DNA of 64,000 bases from Bolinopsis microptera (GCF_026151205.1 NC_087075.1:8235303-8299302); one strand, 5' to 3'; positions 22,801 to 32,836 are shown, counted from the first letter of the stretch. The notes: generated from the letters alone by a model not told the origin. Made by a program: numbers and translations.

Positions 22801-25545
22801 CTTTACTATTAAGTTATCATTGAGCTGGAGATTTTTAATGGAAGTGGCTTTTCGGAACGCATCAGTAACTACATGCGTGATAAGGTTGTTTCTAAAGTTG
22901 AATTTTCCTTGGCAATTCGGCAACGAATCTGTGTCAATAAAGTCTATTTCGTTGTTATCTATGTTGAAGTTCTCACAGCTTTTAATCTCCTCAAACGCTC
23001 CTAAGGGTAGTTTCCTGATTTTGTTTTCGTTGAATTGGATATATTGGATGTATTCCGCATTAACAGCTCTCTTTGCAACATACTTAAGAGGTCCATTATT
23101 GAATTGAAGAGTCCAGTGTAAGTAGATTTCATTGAATGAGTGGGTCTCAATAAGTTCTATCTTTCCGTCATTAAGTAAGATATAATCAAGTTTGACGTTG
23201 TTGAAGGTGTTAGATCGCAATGTGTAAAGGGTAGTTATCTTCTCAAGATGAAGCCCCGCATGGTTTGTCAAACCTTTACCCTTTGTCTCTGAGGTAATAT
23301 CAGTAAAACTGTACGGTTCTAAGTTAGATACTGGATTGTTTATGAGCATAACCCCAAAAATATCATTACTTTTCCCAGTGTAGGACAAGTTTAAGTTTTG
23401 AAAAGCATATTTCTCTACATCTGAAATGTGATTTTCTTCAAAGTCTGCTTTCTGAAATTTGCTGTGATCTTTAAACATCCCTGTCCGGATTACTTCAAAT
23501 TTGTTTTTGACAAATTCGGCATAGAACTCCTCAGTTTGGGAAGAAAACGATCCATCTTGAGGCCAATCGTGAAGGTCATTTTCTTTCATGCGGACTTCTT
23601 TCATACTTTTAGATGCAAAGGTTCCAAATTCCACAAATGCAAGTGAGTTCCTTTCCATATTCAAAATTTCTATCTGATCACATACCGTGCTAAATGCACC
23701 ATTATCAATCCAATTGATATTGTTGTCAGAGAGATAGATGTCTTTCAATTTAGGACTGTTCTTAAAAGCATTTAATGGTATGTAGCTGATCCTGTTATTT
23801 CGAAAATCAATGTTATATAAGTCAGGCATGTTGTTGAACTGGTTTTCATCGACAAAATCAAACTCATTGTTGGATAAATCTATGAGAGTAAGACTTCTAG
23901 GAAGGGCATCATCCTCTATGGCTAGTATCTTATTGTTCTCAAGGTAAAGCTTGTTTGTCATGTCAAGATTTAGTAGAGTTCCTTTTTTGAGATAAGTCAG
24001 CAAATTCTTGTTCATTCGCAGTATATTCAAAGATTTGACCTTGAAAAGAGCCTTTGGAACTTCCAAGAGAAAGTTATCATTCAAGTACAATGTTTGCAAC
24101 CTCATGTCAACAAATGCTTCATCTTCAATGGTGTGCAGTCGATTTTTGGAGAGTTCAAGAAAGGAAGCTGTTGTCTTTAAACAATCCAATACTCCATTTG
24201 GAATGACTGTAAGTAAATTGCTACTGAAATCAAGACTGTCAAGCTTTACCATCTGGCTAAAGCTGACAGATAACGGGTAAACATCTTTAAATCGGAACTC
24301 TAAAATGCTTGTTACATCATTCAAGGCATTTTCAGTTAATTCCGAAAGTGATGTTATTACGTTATTCTTCATCCAAAGCTTTTCAACTTTCGAAAAATTT
24401 GCATAAATGAAGGAAGCATGAGGAAAGCTCCTAAGACAGTTTGAGGACATATCAATGTACTTCACTGTAGCAATGTTGTTGAAAGCTCTGTAATCGATGT
24501 TTTCAAGCTTGCTATTACCCAAAATATCTAGAACTTTTAAAACCGCCAGATCCTTGAAAGCATTCCCTTGTATGGTATGTAGATAAGGATTTTCTGACAC
24601 AGTAACATAAGCAAGCTTCTTGCCACTACTGATTGAAAAAGGTTCCAACTCTGTCAAGTTGTTGTACCCAAGCTCTAGAAACCTCAAGGTCTCACATTCA
24701 CCCATCCACTCAGGTTCAATCTGATTAATTTTGTTATCAGTAAGGTTTAAATGAACCAGTTCATTCATCTCTTTGAATGGCAAGGCAGGCAAAAGCTTTA
24801 TTTCATTGCGTTCCAGTCCAATGTACTGAATCGTTTTTCTGATCGAGAAGACTGCTCGAGGGATGTGTCCTAGACTATTTTTTCCAAGGGTAAGCCTGAC
24901 AAGTTTATCCAAACCTTCGAAAGCATTATCTGCAATGAATGAAATATCATTGCATGCAAGGTTCAGTCTTTCTAGGTTTGGCATGTGAACAAAAGAAAGG
25001 CCGCTGACGCGGTTGACGTTGTTATTAAAAATTGCCATCTGTGTCAGTTTATGTAAAGGAGTGGAGACGTTCAATGCAGATGTTATCCCTGTACTGACAA
25101 CAACGATCTCCTTAAGATTGGGGAACTTCTCAAATAATTCTGGTTGAATCTGTTCAAGCTTTGGGGCATTAACGATATGAAGTGTGGTGGTTTTGGTCAC
25201 AGGATTAGGGATGGTTGAGGTGTCGATTTCGATAACACCATTCCCTGTTATAACAACTTTAACTCCTGGTGACTTGAATGATGCAACACTTCCAATGATT
25301 TCGCAGCCAACGCATTTCTTATCGAATTCTTGTTTGAAGTATTCGCACTCTCCTTTTTTCTCCACAAAGCAAGAGAAAAGATTCAAGGTAACATCAGAGA
25401 GATGCGCTATTTCGTCAGTATCCCAAAACAAATTGTACTTTGGATCAAACTTATTTTTAATGACATCTTTCATAGGAGCAAACTTTGCATTTGTTTTGAC
25501 CACTAAAATGGAACACATTGTAATCATCAGGGAAGTAGTTGCCAT
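11564..25545 (-). CDS. Secreted LRR / fibro-slime / cadherin / EGF / TSP3 matrix protein, 16 exons
   Basis: Joining minus-strand exons 25545-20577, 20380-20295, 20031-19888, 19614-19502, 19191-19077, 18851-18694, 18383-18262, 17545-17463, 17293-17209, 16180-16029, 15771-15678, 15389-15314, 14492-14377, 14158-13998, 12165-11994 and 11763-11564 gives 6,846 nt. That is exactly 2,282 codons including the stop, and all junctions are GT-AG and in phase. Order: signal peptide (1-20), Cys-containing N-cap, roughly 30 LRRs (about 115-955), Cys-rich linker, fibro-slime domain (about 1220-1400, with GGPDDVWVFMNG), cadherin repeats (DANDN near 1607), GCC2/GCC3-like Cys modules, EGF modules and TSP type 3 repeats. 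No transmembrane segment is seen, so it is probably extracellular matrix or a secreted adhesion protein. LRRs and fibro-slime bind ligand or glycan, and cadherin and TSP3 bind Ca2+ (family knowledge). The combined architecture is unfamiliar to me. The last exon is the least certain. Confidence 0.85.
11570..11665. repeat. 30-bp tandem repeat (3 copies) in terminal exon
   Basis: Three copies of a 30-bp unit containing GTACCTGTACAAGCAGGCAA lie in this stretch. Read on the minus strand it is in frame and codes a 10-residue repeat at the C-terminus of the matrix protein. Each unit also contains ACAG followed by GTACAT, a weak donor. Confidence 0.9.
12166..13997 (-). other. Intron 14 of matrix gene
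   Basis: The flanking exons join in phase 0 inside a TSP3 repeat (NTDQ to EDLDND), so no exon is required here. Several CACGTG motifs occur (12210-12225, 12674-12700). The minus-strand frame at 13193-13381 has no splice-consistent role. Confidence 0.6.
14165..14535. repeat. Cluster of TGACGTCACGTG motifs
   Basis: TGACGTCACGTG or close variants occur about six times, spaced irregularly (14188-14370 and 14505-14535), on both sides of exon 13. Each combines a CRE-like TGACGTCA with an E-box CACGTG. It may be a decayed minisatellite rather than a regulatory element. Confidence 0.7.
14377..16180 (-). CDS. Exons 10-13 of matrix gene: EGF / EGF-Ca modules
   Basis: Exons 16180-16029, 15771-15678, 15389-15314 and 14492-14377. 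Two Ca-binding EGF openings are seen: VDIDECERFSPC and DIDECATDNGNC. SCPAGFEDSEGGC and CDSCPTGYTGNAPQG resemble the EGF region of thrombospondins. For exon 11 the acceptor CCAAG, giving VPGFKCDSC, is chosen because it keeps phase 0; the nearer CCAG would break the frame. Exon 12 lacks some Cys residues of a full EGF and is completed by exon 13 (CGYCFGQYVGNG). Confidence 0.8.
14661..14794. repeat. 22-bp minisatellite (6 copies), intron 12
   Basis: The unit begins CAGACTAATAGTTGAGACTA and is repeated six times without visible change. Confidence 0.95.
15101..15300. repeat. 20-bp minisatellite (10 copies), beside donor of exon 12
   Basis: The unit ACTAACAGCAGCTACAGGTA is repeated ten times with no visible change. 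It ends 13 bases from the exon 12 donor (GTAAGT at 15313 downward), so it occupies the first 200 bases of the intron. Confidence 0.95.
15790..17190. repeat. Palindromic GTTACCATGGTAAC minisatellite, intron 9
   Basis: Units of about 24 bp with core GTTACCATGGTAAC or GTTACCATGGCAAC plus TTAGTTAG spacers fill 16200-16522 and 16897-17190. More degenerate units lie at 15830-15930. A SINE interrupts the array at 16523-16887. The core fits the X-box consensus bound by RFX factors (GTNRCC-RGYAAC type, family knowledge). Confidence 0.9.
16523..16887 (-). mobile_element. tRNA-derived SINE (about 365 bp)
   Basis: Read on the minus strand it starts with a tRNA-like head (about 16887-16815). The A box is TAGCGCAGTTGG and the B box GAGTTCGAAACC. 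The anticodon loop CTTACAA would read as tRNA-Val(TAC). A body of about 280 bp follows and ends in a run of 12-15 A (T on the plus strand, 16523-16537). The copy of AACACG at each side (16517-16522 and 16891-16896) is a plausible target duplication. It is inserted in the palindromic minisatellite. Confidence 0.8.
17209..19614 (-). CDS. Exons 4-9 of matrix gene: Cys-rich GCC2/GCC3 (ephrin-receptor-like) modules
   Basis: Exons 19614-19502, 19191-19077, 18851-18694, 18383-18262, 17545-17463 and 17293-17209. Motifs include GYCDTCTLGYRCPGYG, STCSPCKPGWEC, CPSGQFSNAGSSRC, SFCPPGEF and CDYCPENE. The CPxGxFSNxGSSxCxxCPPG pattern is that of GCC2/GCC3 or ephrin-receptor-like domains (family knowledge). 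Exon 5 contains an acidic DLGLPREEEDCENKS insert. Exon 6 has an acidic EREEGEEVG stretch. The donor of exon 7 lies in a 37-bp tandem array and that of exon 4 directly beside an 11-bp array. Confidence 0.8.
17779..18283. repeat. 37-bp minisatellite (about 13.6 copies) carrying the exon 7 donor
   Basis: A 37-bp unit including CTCTATCTAGCGCAAACTCT is repeated without visible change. On the minus strand each unit contains GATAGAG followed by GTTAGTG, the exact end and 5' splice site of exon 7. The array begins inside the last 22 bases of that exon and continues through the intron. Confidence 0.95.
19352..19490. repeat. 11-bp minisatellite (about 12 copies) beside donor of exon 4
   Basis: The unit ACCACTCACAT is repeated about 12 times and ends 11 bases from the donor of exon 4 (19501 downward). 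The Thr/His-rich frames across it are repeat artefacts. Confidence 0.95.
19825..19860. repeat. Poly-C tract
   Basis: About 33 bases of almost pure C lie shortly downstream of the exon 3 donor (minus strand). The length is unreliable in any assembly. Confidence 0.8.
19888..20380 (-). CDS. Exons 2-3 of matrix gene: second cadherin repeat
   Basis: Exon 2 (20380-20295) begins GGYEVLNLNEM once joined to exon 1 and ends YEKFM. Exon 3 (20031-19888) gives VEYVITVYAVDKGEPVRLG. This is the A-x-D-x-G-x-P strand pattern of cadherin repeats, with the preceding DADNG in exon 1. Donors are GTAAGT for both exons; acceptors end AACAG and TACAG. Only two cadherin-type repeats are visible. Confidence 0.85.
20577..25545 (-). 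CDS. Exon 1 of matrix gene: signal peptide, LRR array, fibro-slime, first cadherin repeat
   Basis: One 4,969-nt exon holds 1,656 of about 2,281 residues. The start gives a good secretion signal with hydrophobic MITMCSILVV followed by KTNA. LRRs follow the 24-residue LxxLxLxxNxI pattern almost without a break, including a region with extra Phe and Tyr at about 680-780. After the LRRs there is a Cys-rich block (CTCNLMQV, YCCEDRA, CINQ). The fibro-slime domain has the hallmark DDVWVFMNG near residue 1356. The cadherin segment ends RINVEDANDNCPDF. The donor is ATTG followed by GTATGT (20576 downward), so the last few residues of the open frame (MCLLLIIC) are intron, not protein. Such a large exon in an otherwise finely split gene suggests that the LRR part was acquired or retained as a unit. 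Confidence 0.9.
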
Positions 25546-26690
25546 GTTGAAGCTGCTAGAATGAATAGTCAGCTAATTTACATCCTGTAATTGGACCCAG
25601 TTAAAGTTTTTAGAATAAAAAGCATCCACGACAGAAAATTAACAATATATAAGATTTCTGTGCAAAACATTCAACGGGTCTAGCCTAGACCGTTTAAGCC
25701 GATGTTGGAAGGACAATTAGTCGTTGTTCGGTTGTGAAAACAATAACAACCAGATAGCTAACTTATAGTAGTCATATTCCTATTCTATCAAACAGCAACA
25801 TAGGATATGCCATAGAAACGCAACTTATTGAATTTTGTAAATAACTCTCATACAATTTAACCACACGACTTGAAACTTCGTCGTGGGCTTCCGGCTATGG
25901 GAAGTGTCAAAAACTTCAGGGCAAACTTTCACCAGGAACCTGTTCACTGTTAATTTACACCATTTGTTTGTTGTTGATCTGCCAGTGTAGGCACTAATTG
26001 GATTTCTTAAAGGGCTAATAAAATAAAGCTGTTTCTGGACACCTTTCGCCGTTTACATTCGATCACACTAACTCGCCTGTCCGGCCCAAATTTTAAAACA
26101 ATATTGTGGAAACAGCCCCAACACCTAAGGGTTATGTAGTATGAAACATGGAAGCTGCAAAACTGCAAAAATCCAAGTCAAGTGCAAAATGATGATTTTA
26201 AGGCAAGCATTGTAGCGCGATGCACCACTGGGCAAAGGATTGACATCGTCAATCAAAGCTAAAGGTGAGCAAAATAATATGTCTCATTTCAATAAATTGA
26301 ATGAATCGTTTTATAAATTGAGTGTCTCGTTTTATAAATTGAGTGCATTAAAACATACATTTTCATTAAATTCTTTATTTCATTTCAAATTGAATAATAT
26401 ATTAAAACTTAAATATTTTATATATGATTTGATTTCTTATTTCATGCACTACTGCATATCACATATGCCCGGCCTAAGCCGCGCTTCAAACGATTTCGAA
26501 AGGTTGACATGGTCAATCAATCATTATCTACATAGTATACATGTACACTATAGCGTATTTAGTATTTCAAGTTTGACATCGCTCCCACTAAATCGCTCGC
26601 CCAAATTTAAAGAAAATTCATGTGAGAAGGCCCTGAAGGTATAAAAGTAATTTTGTTTGCTGTATCGTTCCAGAGACGATATGTTTATAA
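25546..26690. other. 5' flank of matrix gene and intergenic
   Basis: No gene is recognised. The segment from about 26200 (GCATTGTAGCGCGATGCACC, then GATTGACATCGTCAATCA) has a diverged copy near 30634-30740, so at least part is dispersed repeat. A clear TATA box for the matrix gene is not evident. Confidence 0.5.
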
Positions 26691-26699
26691 GTGTGGGTG

Positions 26700-29085
26700 T
26701 TTTACCATAAGTATATTGAGGTGTAGTAAAGTGATTTTCACATCCACCCTTGACAAGCACTGTAAATTAGAAGTACCGAAAACGACCAAAAGAACACCAA
26801 AGCTCAATCCTTGGATTACAGATGGAATCATCCTCTCAATCGACATGAGCTTTGTAAAGAATGGTCAGATACAGTAACAAATAAAGATCCATCTGGCAAT
26901 GTCCTTCTTTATAAGATATTTAGTGACTATCGTAGGATGCTTAAGGGTATCATAAAGGCAGCCAAACGCTCCTATTACTGTAACGAAATCTATAAAAACA
27001 TTGAAAGCAGTAAGAAAACTTGGCAGATAATAAATGAGCTTAGGGGCAAAAGAAAGAAAACAACCAAACCACCTTTTATCATCAATAATGAAAGAATCTT
27101 GAACCGGAGAGCAATTGCCAATGGTTTTAATTCCTGGTTCGTATCAATTGCTCCCAAGCTCAATGAAACTATCACAACTGACTTGTCTTCTGGTATTCCA
27201 ATTCTCCCCATGAAAACATTCCATGACTTCCTTAGCCCTAGTAACTCTCGATCTATTATGTTAGAGGACAGCACTCCTGAGGAGGTTCTAAGAATAATCA
27301 AAGAATTCGAGAATGGAAAGGCCAGTGATATTCCCATAACCGTTATTAAAACTTCGTCCCACGTTATTGCACCAATTATCAGCAGATACTTAAACAAACT
27401 TATGTCAAATGGTATATTCCCTGATATACTTAAGACTGGCAGAATCACACCCGTATTCAAAAAAGGTAATCCAGAAGAAATAGAAAACTACCGTCCTATA
27501 TCCACCTTGTCCATATTTGGCAAAATATTTGAGAAAATCATATATTCTAGGATTTATTCGTTTGTCAGCTCTCAGGGAATAATATCTAAGACTCAGTTTG
27601 GTTTCAGGCAATCGCACTCAACCTCCCATGCAGTAAACTACTCTGTTGACCTCATATCTAAGCACATCAAATTGAAGCACCATGTGTTAGGCATATTCAT
27701 CGACCTCAGCAAAGCTTTCGATACTATAGATCACTCAACATTACTTACCAAACTAGAAAGGTATGGCATCCGTGGCGTGGCAAACGATCTGATCAAGAGC
27801 TACCTAACTAATCGATTCCAGTACACTGATGTTGTAGGAGAAAAGTCCGACCTACTTCCAATAAAATTTGGGGTTCCCCAGGGGTCAATTCTCGGACCCC
27901 TTTTATTCCTACTTTACATAAATGATATCTCTAATAGCTCTAGCTTGGGATCGTTTGTCACCTTTGCGGATGACACCAACATATTTGTTGTTGGTAAAAC
28001 TGCACAAGAAGCATATGAACGCAGCAACGCCCTTCTTTCAAACCTTCAAACATACATGCGGGCTAACAAGCTTCACATAAACATGTCAAAATGCTGCTAC
28101 ATTCACTTTAGACCTAAGTCACGTACTGAAGCAAACGTTGAAGAAGAATTCATAATGAATATAGACAACTACCCCATCAAAAGAGTAACGTCAGCTAGAT
28201 TTTTAGGAGTCGTCATTGACGAAAATCTAACATGGGAAGAACATATAATAGCCCTAAAACGAAAGCTTAACCATGCCACCTCAACTCTGTGTCGTCTACG
28301 CTGCTCCCTCCCAGAATTTCTCCACAGACAGTTATACTACACTCTTTTTGAATCCCATCTGTCGTACTGCATATCAGCATGGGGTGGGGCAGCTAAAAAT
28401 CGTATAAGCTCAATATTCACTGCACAGAAGTACTGTCTGAGGGTCTTGTTTGGTGATAGAGCAGCCTACCTGGATAAATTCAAAACGTGTGTTCGAACCA
28501 GACCATTTACTGACCAGAAACTTGATAGTAAATTTTATAAAAAGGAGCACACTAAACCTCTGTTTAAAAACAACGAGATACTCACTGTACAAAATCTTTA
28601 TACTTACCATAGCTACATAGAATTATTCAAGATCATGAAGTTTTCTACTCCTATGTCTATGTACGAAGAGTATTCTCTTTCTTCCAGGAAACCAATGCTT
28701 ATTATCAATAAACCGGATCCCCCAGACAACCATAACACGAGGTCAACGAAAATATGGAATATAATAACCCCTAACCTTAAAATCTTTGATTGTTCTGTTA
28801 GTATTTCTTGCCTGAAATCCAAACTGAAATCTTCACTACTTTCCAACCAGCATTGTCATGCCGTGTATGACTGGACAAATAAAGACTTTGATATATGTAA
28901 CCTTAAATTTTCGTAGGCTCCTGCAGGGATTCCACCTGACCTCCAAAATTTCATGACCAAATCGACTTACTCTGCCAGCGTATTCCTCTGTCAAGTTAAA
29001 TGTGATGTGTGAGTGAGTAAGTGTAGTGTAAAGATATCCTATTTTTGTATCCAATTTGAATTCTAATAAAGACCCTAAGCATTAT
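26700..29085 (+). mobile_element. 5'-truncated non-LTR retrotransposon (LINE), jockey/CR1-like group
   Basis: It contains a nearly complete reverse transcriptase frame and a 3' region ending near AATTCTAATAAAGACCCTAA. The N-terminal endonuclease is missing. Recognisable protein homology begins at about 26730 (KRTPKLNPWITDG, the usual linker before RT). The clade cannot be fixed by eye; the RT looks like the jockey/CR1/Rex side of LINEs. No clear target duplication was found. Confidence 0.85.
26811..28916 (+). CDS. LINE reverse transcriptase (ORF2 fragment)
   Basis: A 701-codon frame has the RT motifs in order: ENYRPISTLSIFGKIFEK (block 2, about residue 228), QFGFRQSHST (262), GIFIDLSKAFDTIDH (about 295, catalytic Asp), GVPQGSILGPLLFLLYIND (about 355), FADDTNIF (catalytic DD, about 386), and a C-terminal thumb with LHINMSKC and FLGVVIDENLTW. 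A Cys/His-containing tail region follows. Upstream, NPWITDGI lies in the neighbouring frame (26653-26877), so one frameshift at about 26840-26860 separates the linker from this frame. The catalytic core itself is uninterrupted, suggesting a fairly young insertion. Confidence 0.9.
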   Translation: MDYRWNHPLNRHELCKEWSDTVTNKDPSGNVLLYKIFSDYRRMLKGIIKAAKRSYYCNEIYKNIESSKKTWQIINELRGKRKKTTKPPFIINNERILNRRAIANGFNSWFVSIAPKLNETITTDLSSGIPILPMKTFHDFLSPSNSRSIMLEDSTPEEVLRIIKEFENGKASDIPITVIKTSSHVIAPIISRYLNKLMSNGIFPDILKTGRITPVFKKGNPEEIENYRPISTLSIFGKIFEKIIYSRIYSFVSSQGIISKTQFGFRQSHSTSHAVNYSVDLISKHIKLKHHVLGIFIDLSKAFDTIDHSTLLTKLERYGIRGVANDLIKSYLTNRFQYTDVVGEKSDLLPIKFGVPQGSILGPLLFLLYINDISNSSSLGSFVTFADDTNIFVVGKTAQEAYERSNALLSNLQTYMRANKLHINMSKCCYIHFRPKSRTEANVEEEFIMNIDNYPIKRVTSARFLGVVIDENLTWEEHIIALKRKLNHATSTLCRLRCSLPEFLHRQLYYTLFESHLSYCISAWGGAAKNRISSIFTAQKYCLRVLFGDRAAYLDKFKTCVRTRPFTDQKLDSKFYKKEHTKPLFKNNEILTVQNLYTYHSYIELFKIMKFSTPMSMYEEYSLSSRKPMLIINKPDPPDNHNTRSTKIWNIITPNLKIFDCSVSISCLKSKLKSSLLSNQHCHAVYDWTNKDFDICNLKFS

Positions 29086-29955
29086 GATCAAATTTTTAGT
29101 ACAATAGTTATATCAGGGTTGACATCTATGATTAATATTATAACCCAATATTCATTTCTTTTTCTCCCTTAAATTTAAACCCCTCTTAGACATTTAGCCA
29201 TGATTTAGTATTGAACACCCAAAATACTTACCGTCCTTAATAATTGTAAAGACCATTTGTTACAAAATAGCTGCTAGAATAATGCATGCCAAATATTCCC
29301 TCTTACACCCACAAATTATAATGCCTTCCTATCAACGCCTCTAATTTGGTCACTAATCAACCAGACTAGCGTTCTGGTGTGTACAAAAGCTACCAGCCAG
29401 TACATTCCTTGCCCCGCTAGTTGATTGTCAAAAAATCATACAGCTCAGAACAAACGGCCATTTACCACTAAGAGCATTATATGTTTTCATTTGTTTAAAT
29501 TTTATGCTGTAAAATGTGCTAAAACTTTGATTATTTGTTTAATTGAAATTGATTATTTGTTTAATTGATATTTGACTATTATGTTTATTTGACAACAAAC
29601 ACCTTTAATTTAGATATTGGCGTAATAACAAGGGAACAAGTTTTTCTATTTGAGCTGTTTAGTTCACAGAAAAGCAGATATGGACAATGGACTGCTTTAA
29701 ATTTATATTTTGGAAAAAGTTTGTTTCAGTAACCATTGAGAACCAGTGGTCTTTTGTCATTTGTAATTGCATCTTCAATGCAACCTCAGTTTCGTTTTAA
29801 AACGTCAAGTGACTGGTGAAGTCAAATATTTTGTTCTTTGAACATTTATTCTAGTATTTTGAAGTGTAGAAATTGTTAAGATCTTTAATTTTATACTAAA
29901 TTATTGATGTTTTATAACGTTTTAGCGCGGGGTATAATTTGTTTATTTTATGTGC
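29086..29955. other. Intergenic, no gene seen
   Basis: AT-rich and without a recognisable frame or strong repeat apart from a short doubled GATTATTTGTTTAATTGA at about 29528-29570. Confidence 0.5.
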
Positions 29956-30150
29956 ACGATATATAAACTAGCTTGGATTTTTAAAATTGTTGTACAATTT
30001 TTTCTAGAGAGTGTGAGCTTTCTCACAATAACAAATTTATCATACCTTTTTTGAATAATTACTTAATTTCGCCTATGTGCCATATTTGATGATGCGCGGC
30101 TTTTGGAACTTCAGTAAGTGTAAAAGTCGCATAATTTGACGAAATTTGTT
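29956..30150 (+). repeat. Dispersed repeat, copy 1
   Basis: About 190 bp around TTTCGCCTATGTGCCATATT and GCGCGGCTTTTGGA recur at 31140-31325 in the same orientation with roughly 75-80% visual identity. Confidence 0.75.
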
Positions 30151-30337
30151 GATTTTTGATACTTCTTAATGCTCGTGCTTCATTTCCTTGATTTACATCT
30201 TGATGAAAATTTCTAAGCACATTCTTTAAAGAATATTTTAAATGGCTCCAAAAAATTTAGGAAAAAATTGAAAAAAACTGCCGTAAAATAACAAATATTA
30301 AGAACTTTTTAATTTTTAGCAATTTCTCATGAAGTTA

Positions 30338-30750
30338 ACTAACGGGTAATACTTGTAAAATATTTGTTTCAAATATTAGGACCGTCGACGAGTCCAATTA
30401 AACTTGGCGCGCGTTTTGGTAAGTTATAAACCTACAAACAAAATACTGCGAAATATCTCGTTGAAAAAGCATAAAACATTAAAGCGCAGCATTTGAATTT
30501 TGCGCCTCATAGTGCACTTCCTAGTTATATACAGGCCAATAATATAATTTATATATCGTTGCGTACCAAAACGTGAGCCGGGCGGAGTTGAAACAAATAT
30601 TTTAATTTCATGAGTATCATTGATTATGATCATGCATTGTAGCGCGATGCACTACTGGGTCGCGCGCGCATCAAATAATGCTTCTCGCAACCACGTATGC
30701 AGATCGGCGAGATGCGAAGGATTGACATCGTGAATCAAAATCATGCATGA
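30338..30750. repeat. Repeat-rich segment with CTAACGGGTAATAC start and GCATTGTAGCGCGATGCA block
   Basis: 30338-30437 matches 8156-8260 and 37676-37793. 30540-30620 holds an inverted counterpart (ACCAAAACGTGAGCC to GAGTATCATT), suggesting the ends of one element at about 30340-30625. 30634-30740 resembles 26200-26260. Confidence 0.6.
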
Positions 30751-31139
30751 CCCATGACCCCGGCCGTTTGCGTTAATCTTTTCACTTTTGCTATAATCTT
30801 TTCACTTTTGCGTTTTATTTATTTTCTTGACTGTTGACGGATGATAATCGTCAGCTAAATTTCTTTGAAGTAGCGCGCGCAGCTTTCTTTTCGAAATATT
30901 ACATATTAGCCCCAAGCCCGCTAGGTAAATGCTACGAAGTAGCGCGCGCTGGGTAAGTCCATTAACAATGGACAAGCGTTTCCACATTCTACCTGTGCAA
31001 GATCAAGATCAAGCTCGATAACAGCGCCGCGTATGCATAAAGATTAACGTGCAAGTTACTGGTTACAATTTAAATTAAACCGACTGGTTTTATGTTTTAC
31101 GTTGCCTCATGGCCTCATTTTAGGGGGTGCACCATAAAA

Positions 31140-31325
31140 ATAAACTTGCTCGGATTTTAAAAATTTTTGTACCATTGTTTTCTAGAGACTGTGAGAATTT
31201 TCACAATACCAAATTTGTCATACCTTTTTGGAAAAATCAGTGAGTTTCGCCTAGGTGCCATATTTGATGGTGCGCGGCTTTTGGAGCAAAATAAGCTGTA
31301 AAAGTTGCGTAATTTTACCAAATTT
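31140..31325 (+). repeat. Dispersed repeat, copy 2
   Basis: This is a diverged second copy of 29956-30150. The lineups break at about AATTTTACCAAATTT. Sequence beyond (to about 31700) holds no gene. Confidence 0.75.
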
Positions 31326-32051
31326 GACCATATTCGTTGGTTTTTGTCGTATTATTTGGATATATCTTCAGTTCCTTGAATGAGATCATTCTGAAAATTG
31401 GCGATGACCTTCCAATAGGGCTTTCACAACTGTCCGAAAAATTTGGTGGATATCGGAGTTGATATAGTGATCAAAATGGGGCAAAATACGCTGCTTTTAG
31501 CTGTAACATAATGTCTGATGGTTGGATATGCTTTAAACTTTTCGGACACTTTCCTTGTAAGTCTATGAGTAAGCTTACCAATTTTTGTTGCAATTGGAGG
31601 TCGGGAAAGATACTTAATATCTATTTGTTTGAAGAAAATTGTGCTGGCCGAAATTAGCGCTAAAAAACCATCCTACAGTCGGCACGCGCGGCTCACTGTC
31701 GATGGTGCACTACCTACTCATTTTGTAGGCACTTGCTAGCTTATAAGTATTGCTCGCTTCTCCCACAGATATAGAAGGGGGTTTGATGATGAGTAATGAA
31801 GCAATGAACAAATGATGGTCGGTCTAGGGTGTTCTTTAAAAGAGATAGGTAAAACTAAAGAATGGAATATGGGACGAAAGGGGATAGTTCACACATTTTG
31901 CCACGTGATAAGGTTTCTAATCTTCATAACATATCTCTTTGTACTTTTTTTTTCTCTGTGTAACTTCGGCCAATGTTGGTGAAAGTGATGTGGTATTGCC
32001 ATTGGGTCCTTAAAACTAAAAGTTAAATAGCTAAAAATTAGGCCTTCGAGA

Positions 32052-32201
32052 TCGTTCACATATTACGTAATCAGCCGAGGGAGGGGTTTTCCAAATAATA
32101 ATACGCTAGTGTAATTTTGACACAATAGCTATGTGTAAAACTGTTTACGGAGGGGGGGGGTTACAAATTTTCCAAAAATTGATTACGTAATATGTGAACG
32201 A
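32052..32201. mobile_element. Small inverted-repeat element (MITE-like)
   Basis: The ends TCGTTCACATATTACGTAATC and its reverse complement (32181-32201) bound 150 bp. Inside, GAGGGAGGGGTTTTCCAA is opposed by a roughly inverted GGAAAATTTGTAACCCCCCC-like copy. Termini of the TTCA-TTACGTAA type are common in animal MITEs (general knowledge). No coding capacity. Confidence 0.65.
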
Positions 32202-32290
32202 CCCCTTATATTACAAGCATTGCATAAAGTGATTTCAAGTGTTAATGTTCAATGTTATGGGTTTTGTTTATTTTTTAATCAGAAATTTAG

Positions 32291-32357
32291 AATTATCATG
32301 ATAATTCTCAGTGAAAAATGTATATATAAATTTTTCACTGAGAATTATCATGATAAT
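32291..32357. repeat. Perfect hairpin around TTATCATGATAA
   Basis: An arm of about 26 bases (ATTATCATGATAATTCTCAG and onward) is repeated inverted around a short AT spacer. Each arm itself holds a smaller palindrome. Confidence 0.8.
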
Positions 32358-32836
32358 ATATATAATTATACTGTGTTCAAATAATATCGTCCATTTATCC
32401 AACAGGATGTTAAACTAAGAATTAGATCTCCATACTTATAAATTATAATTTTGGCACTGTGTAGCAACCTGCAACAGTTGCGACAACTAATGGAGCTGTC
32501 TCCAAAGGTTGCTGCTACTGTGTACCCACTTCCTATATTCCTAGTAACTTCATACCACGGGCACGATAAGATTTCTGAACTTGAGGCGAATCCTCGCCTA
32601 ATCGTAAAAATATTAATGATAAATTACCAATTTCTAGACTGCTAGCTTTATGAGGGTTTTCGTACCACCCCGTTACAATTACATTATCTAGCGTTAAAAA
32701 TAAACCTTAGCGGTTCGAGGTAGGTTCATATTAAAACAAATCAGCTCTGCTCTCGAAAGTTCCAACTTTTGTGTGACACCTCCGCATACTCTGACTAGAT
32801 AATATTAGCTTCAATTCCCGATCGCAAACCGCAGTT

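Noticed and set aside
20890-25564. Plus-strand frames across exon 1 of the matrix gene
   Set aside because: Shadows of the 4,969-nt coding exon on the other strand.
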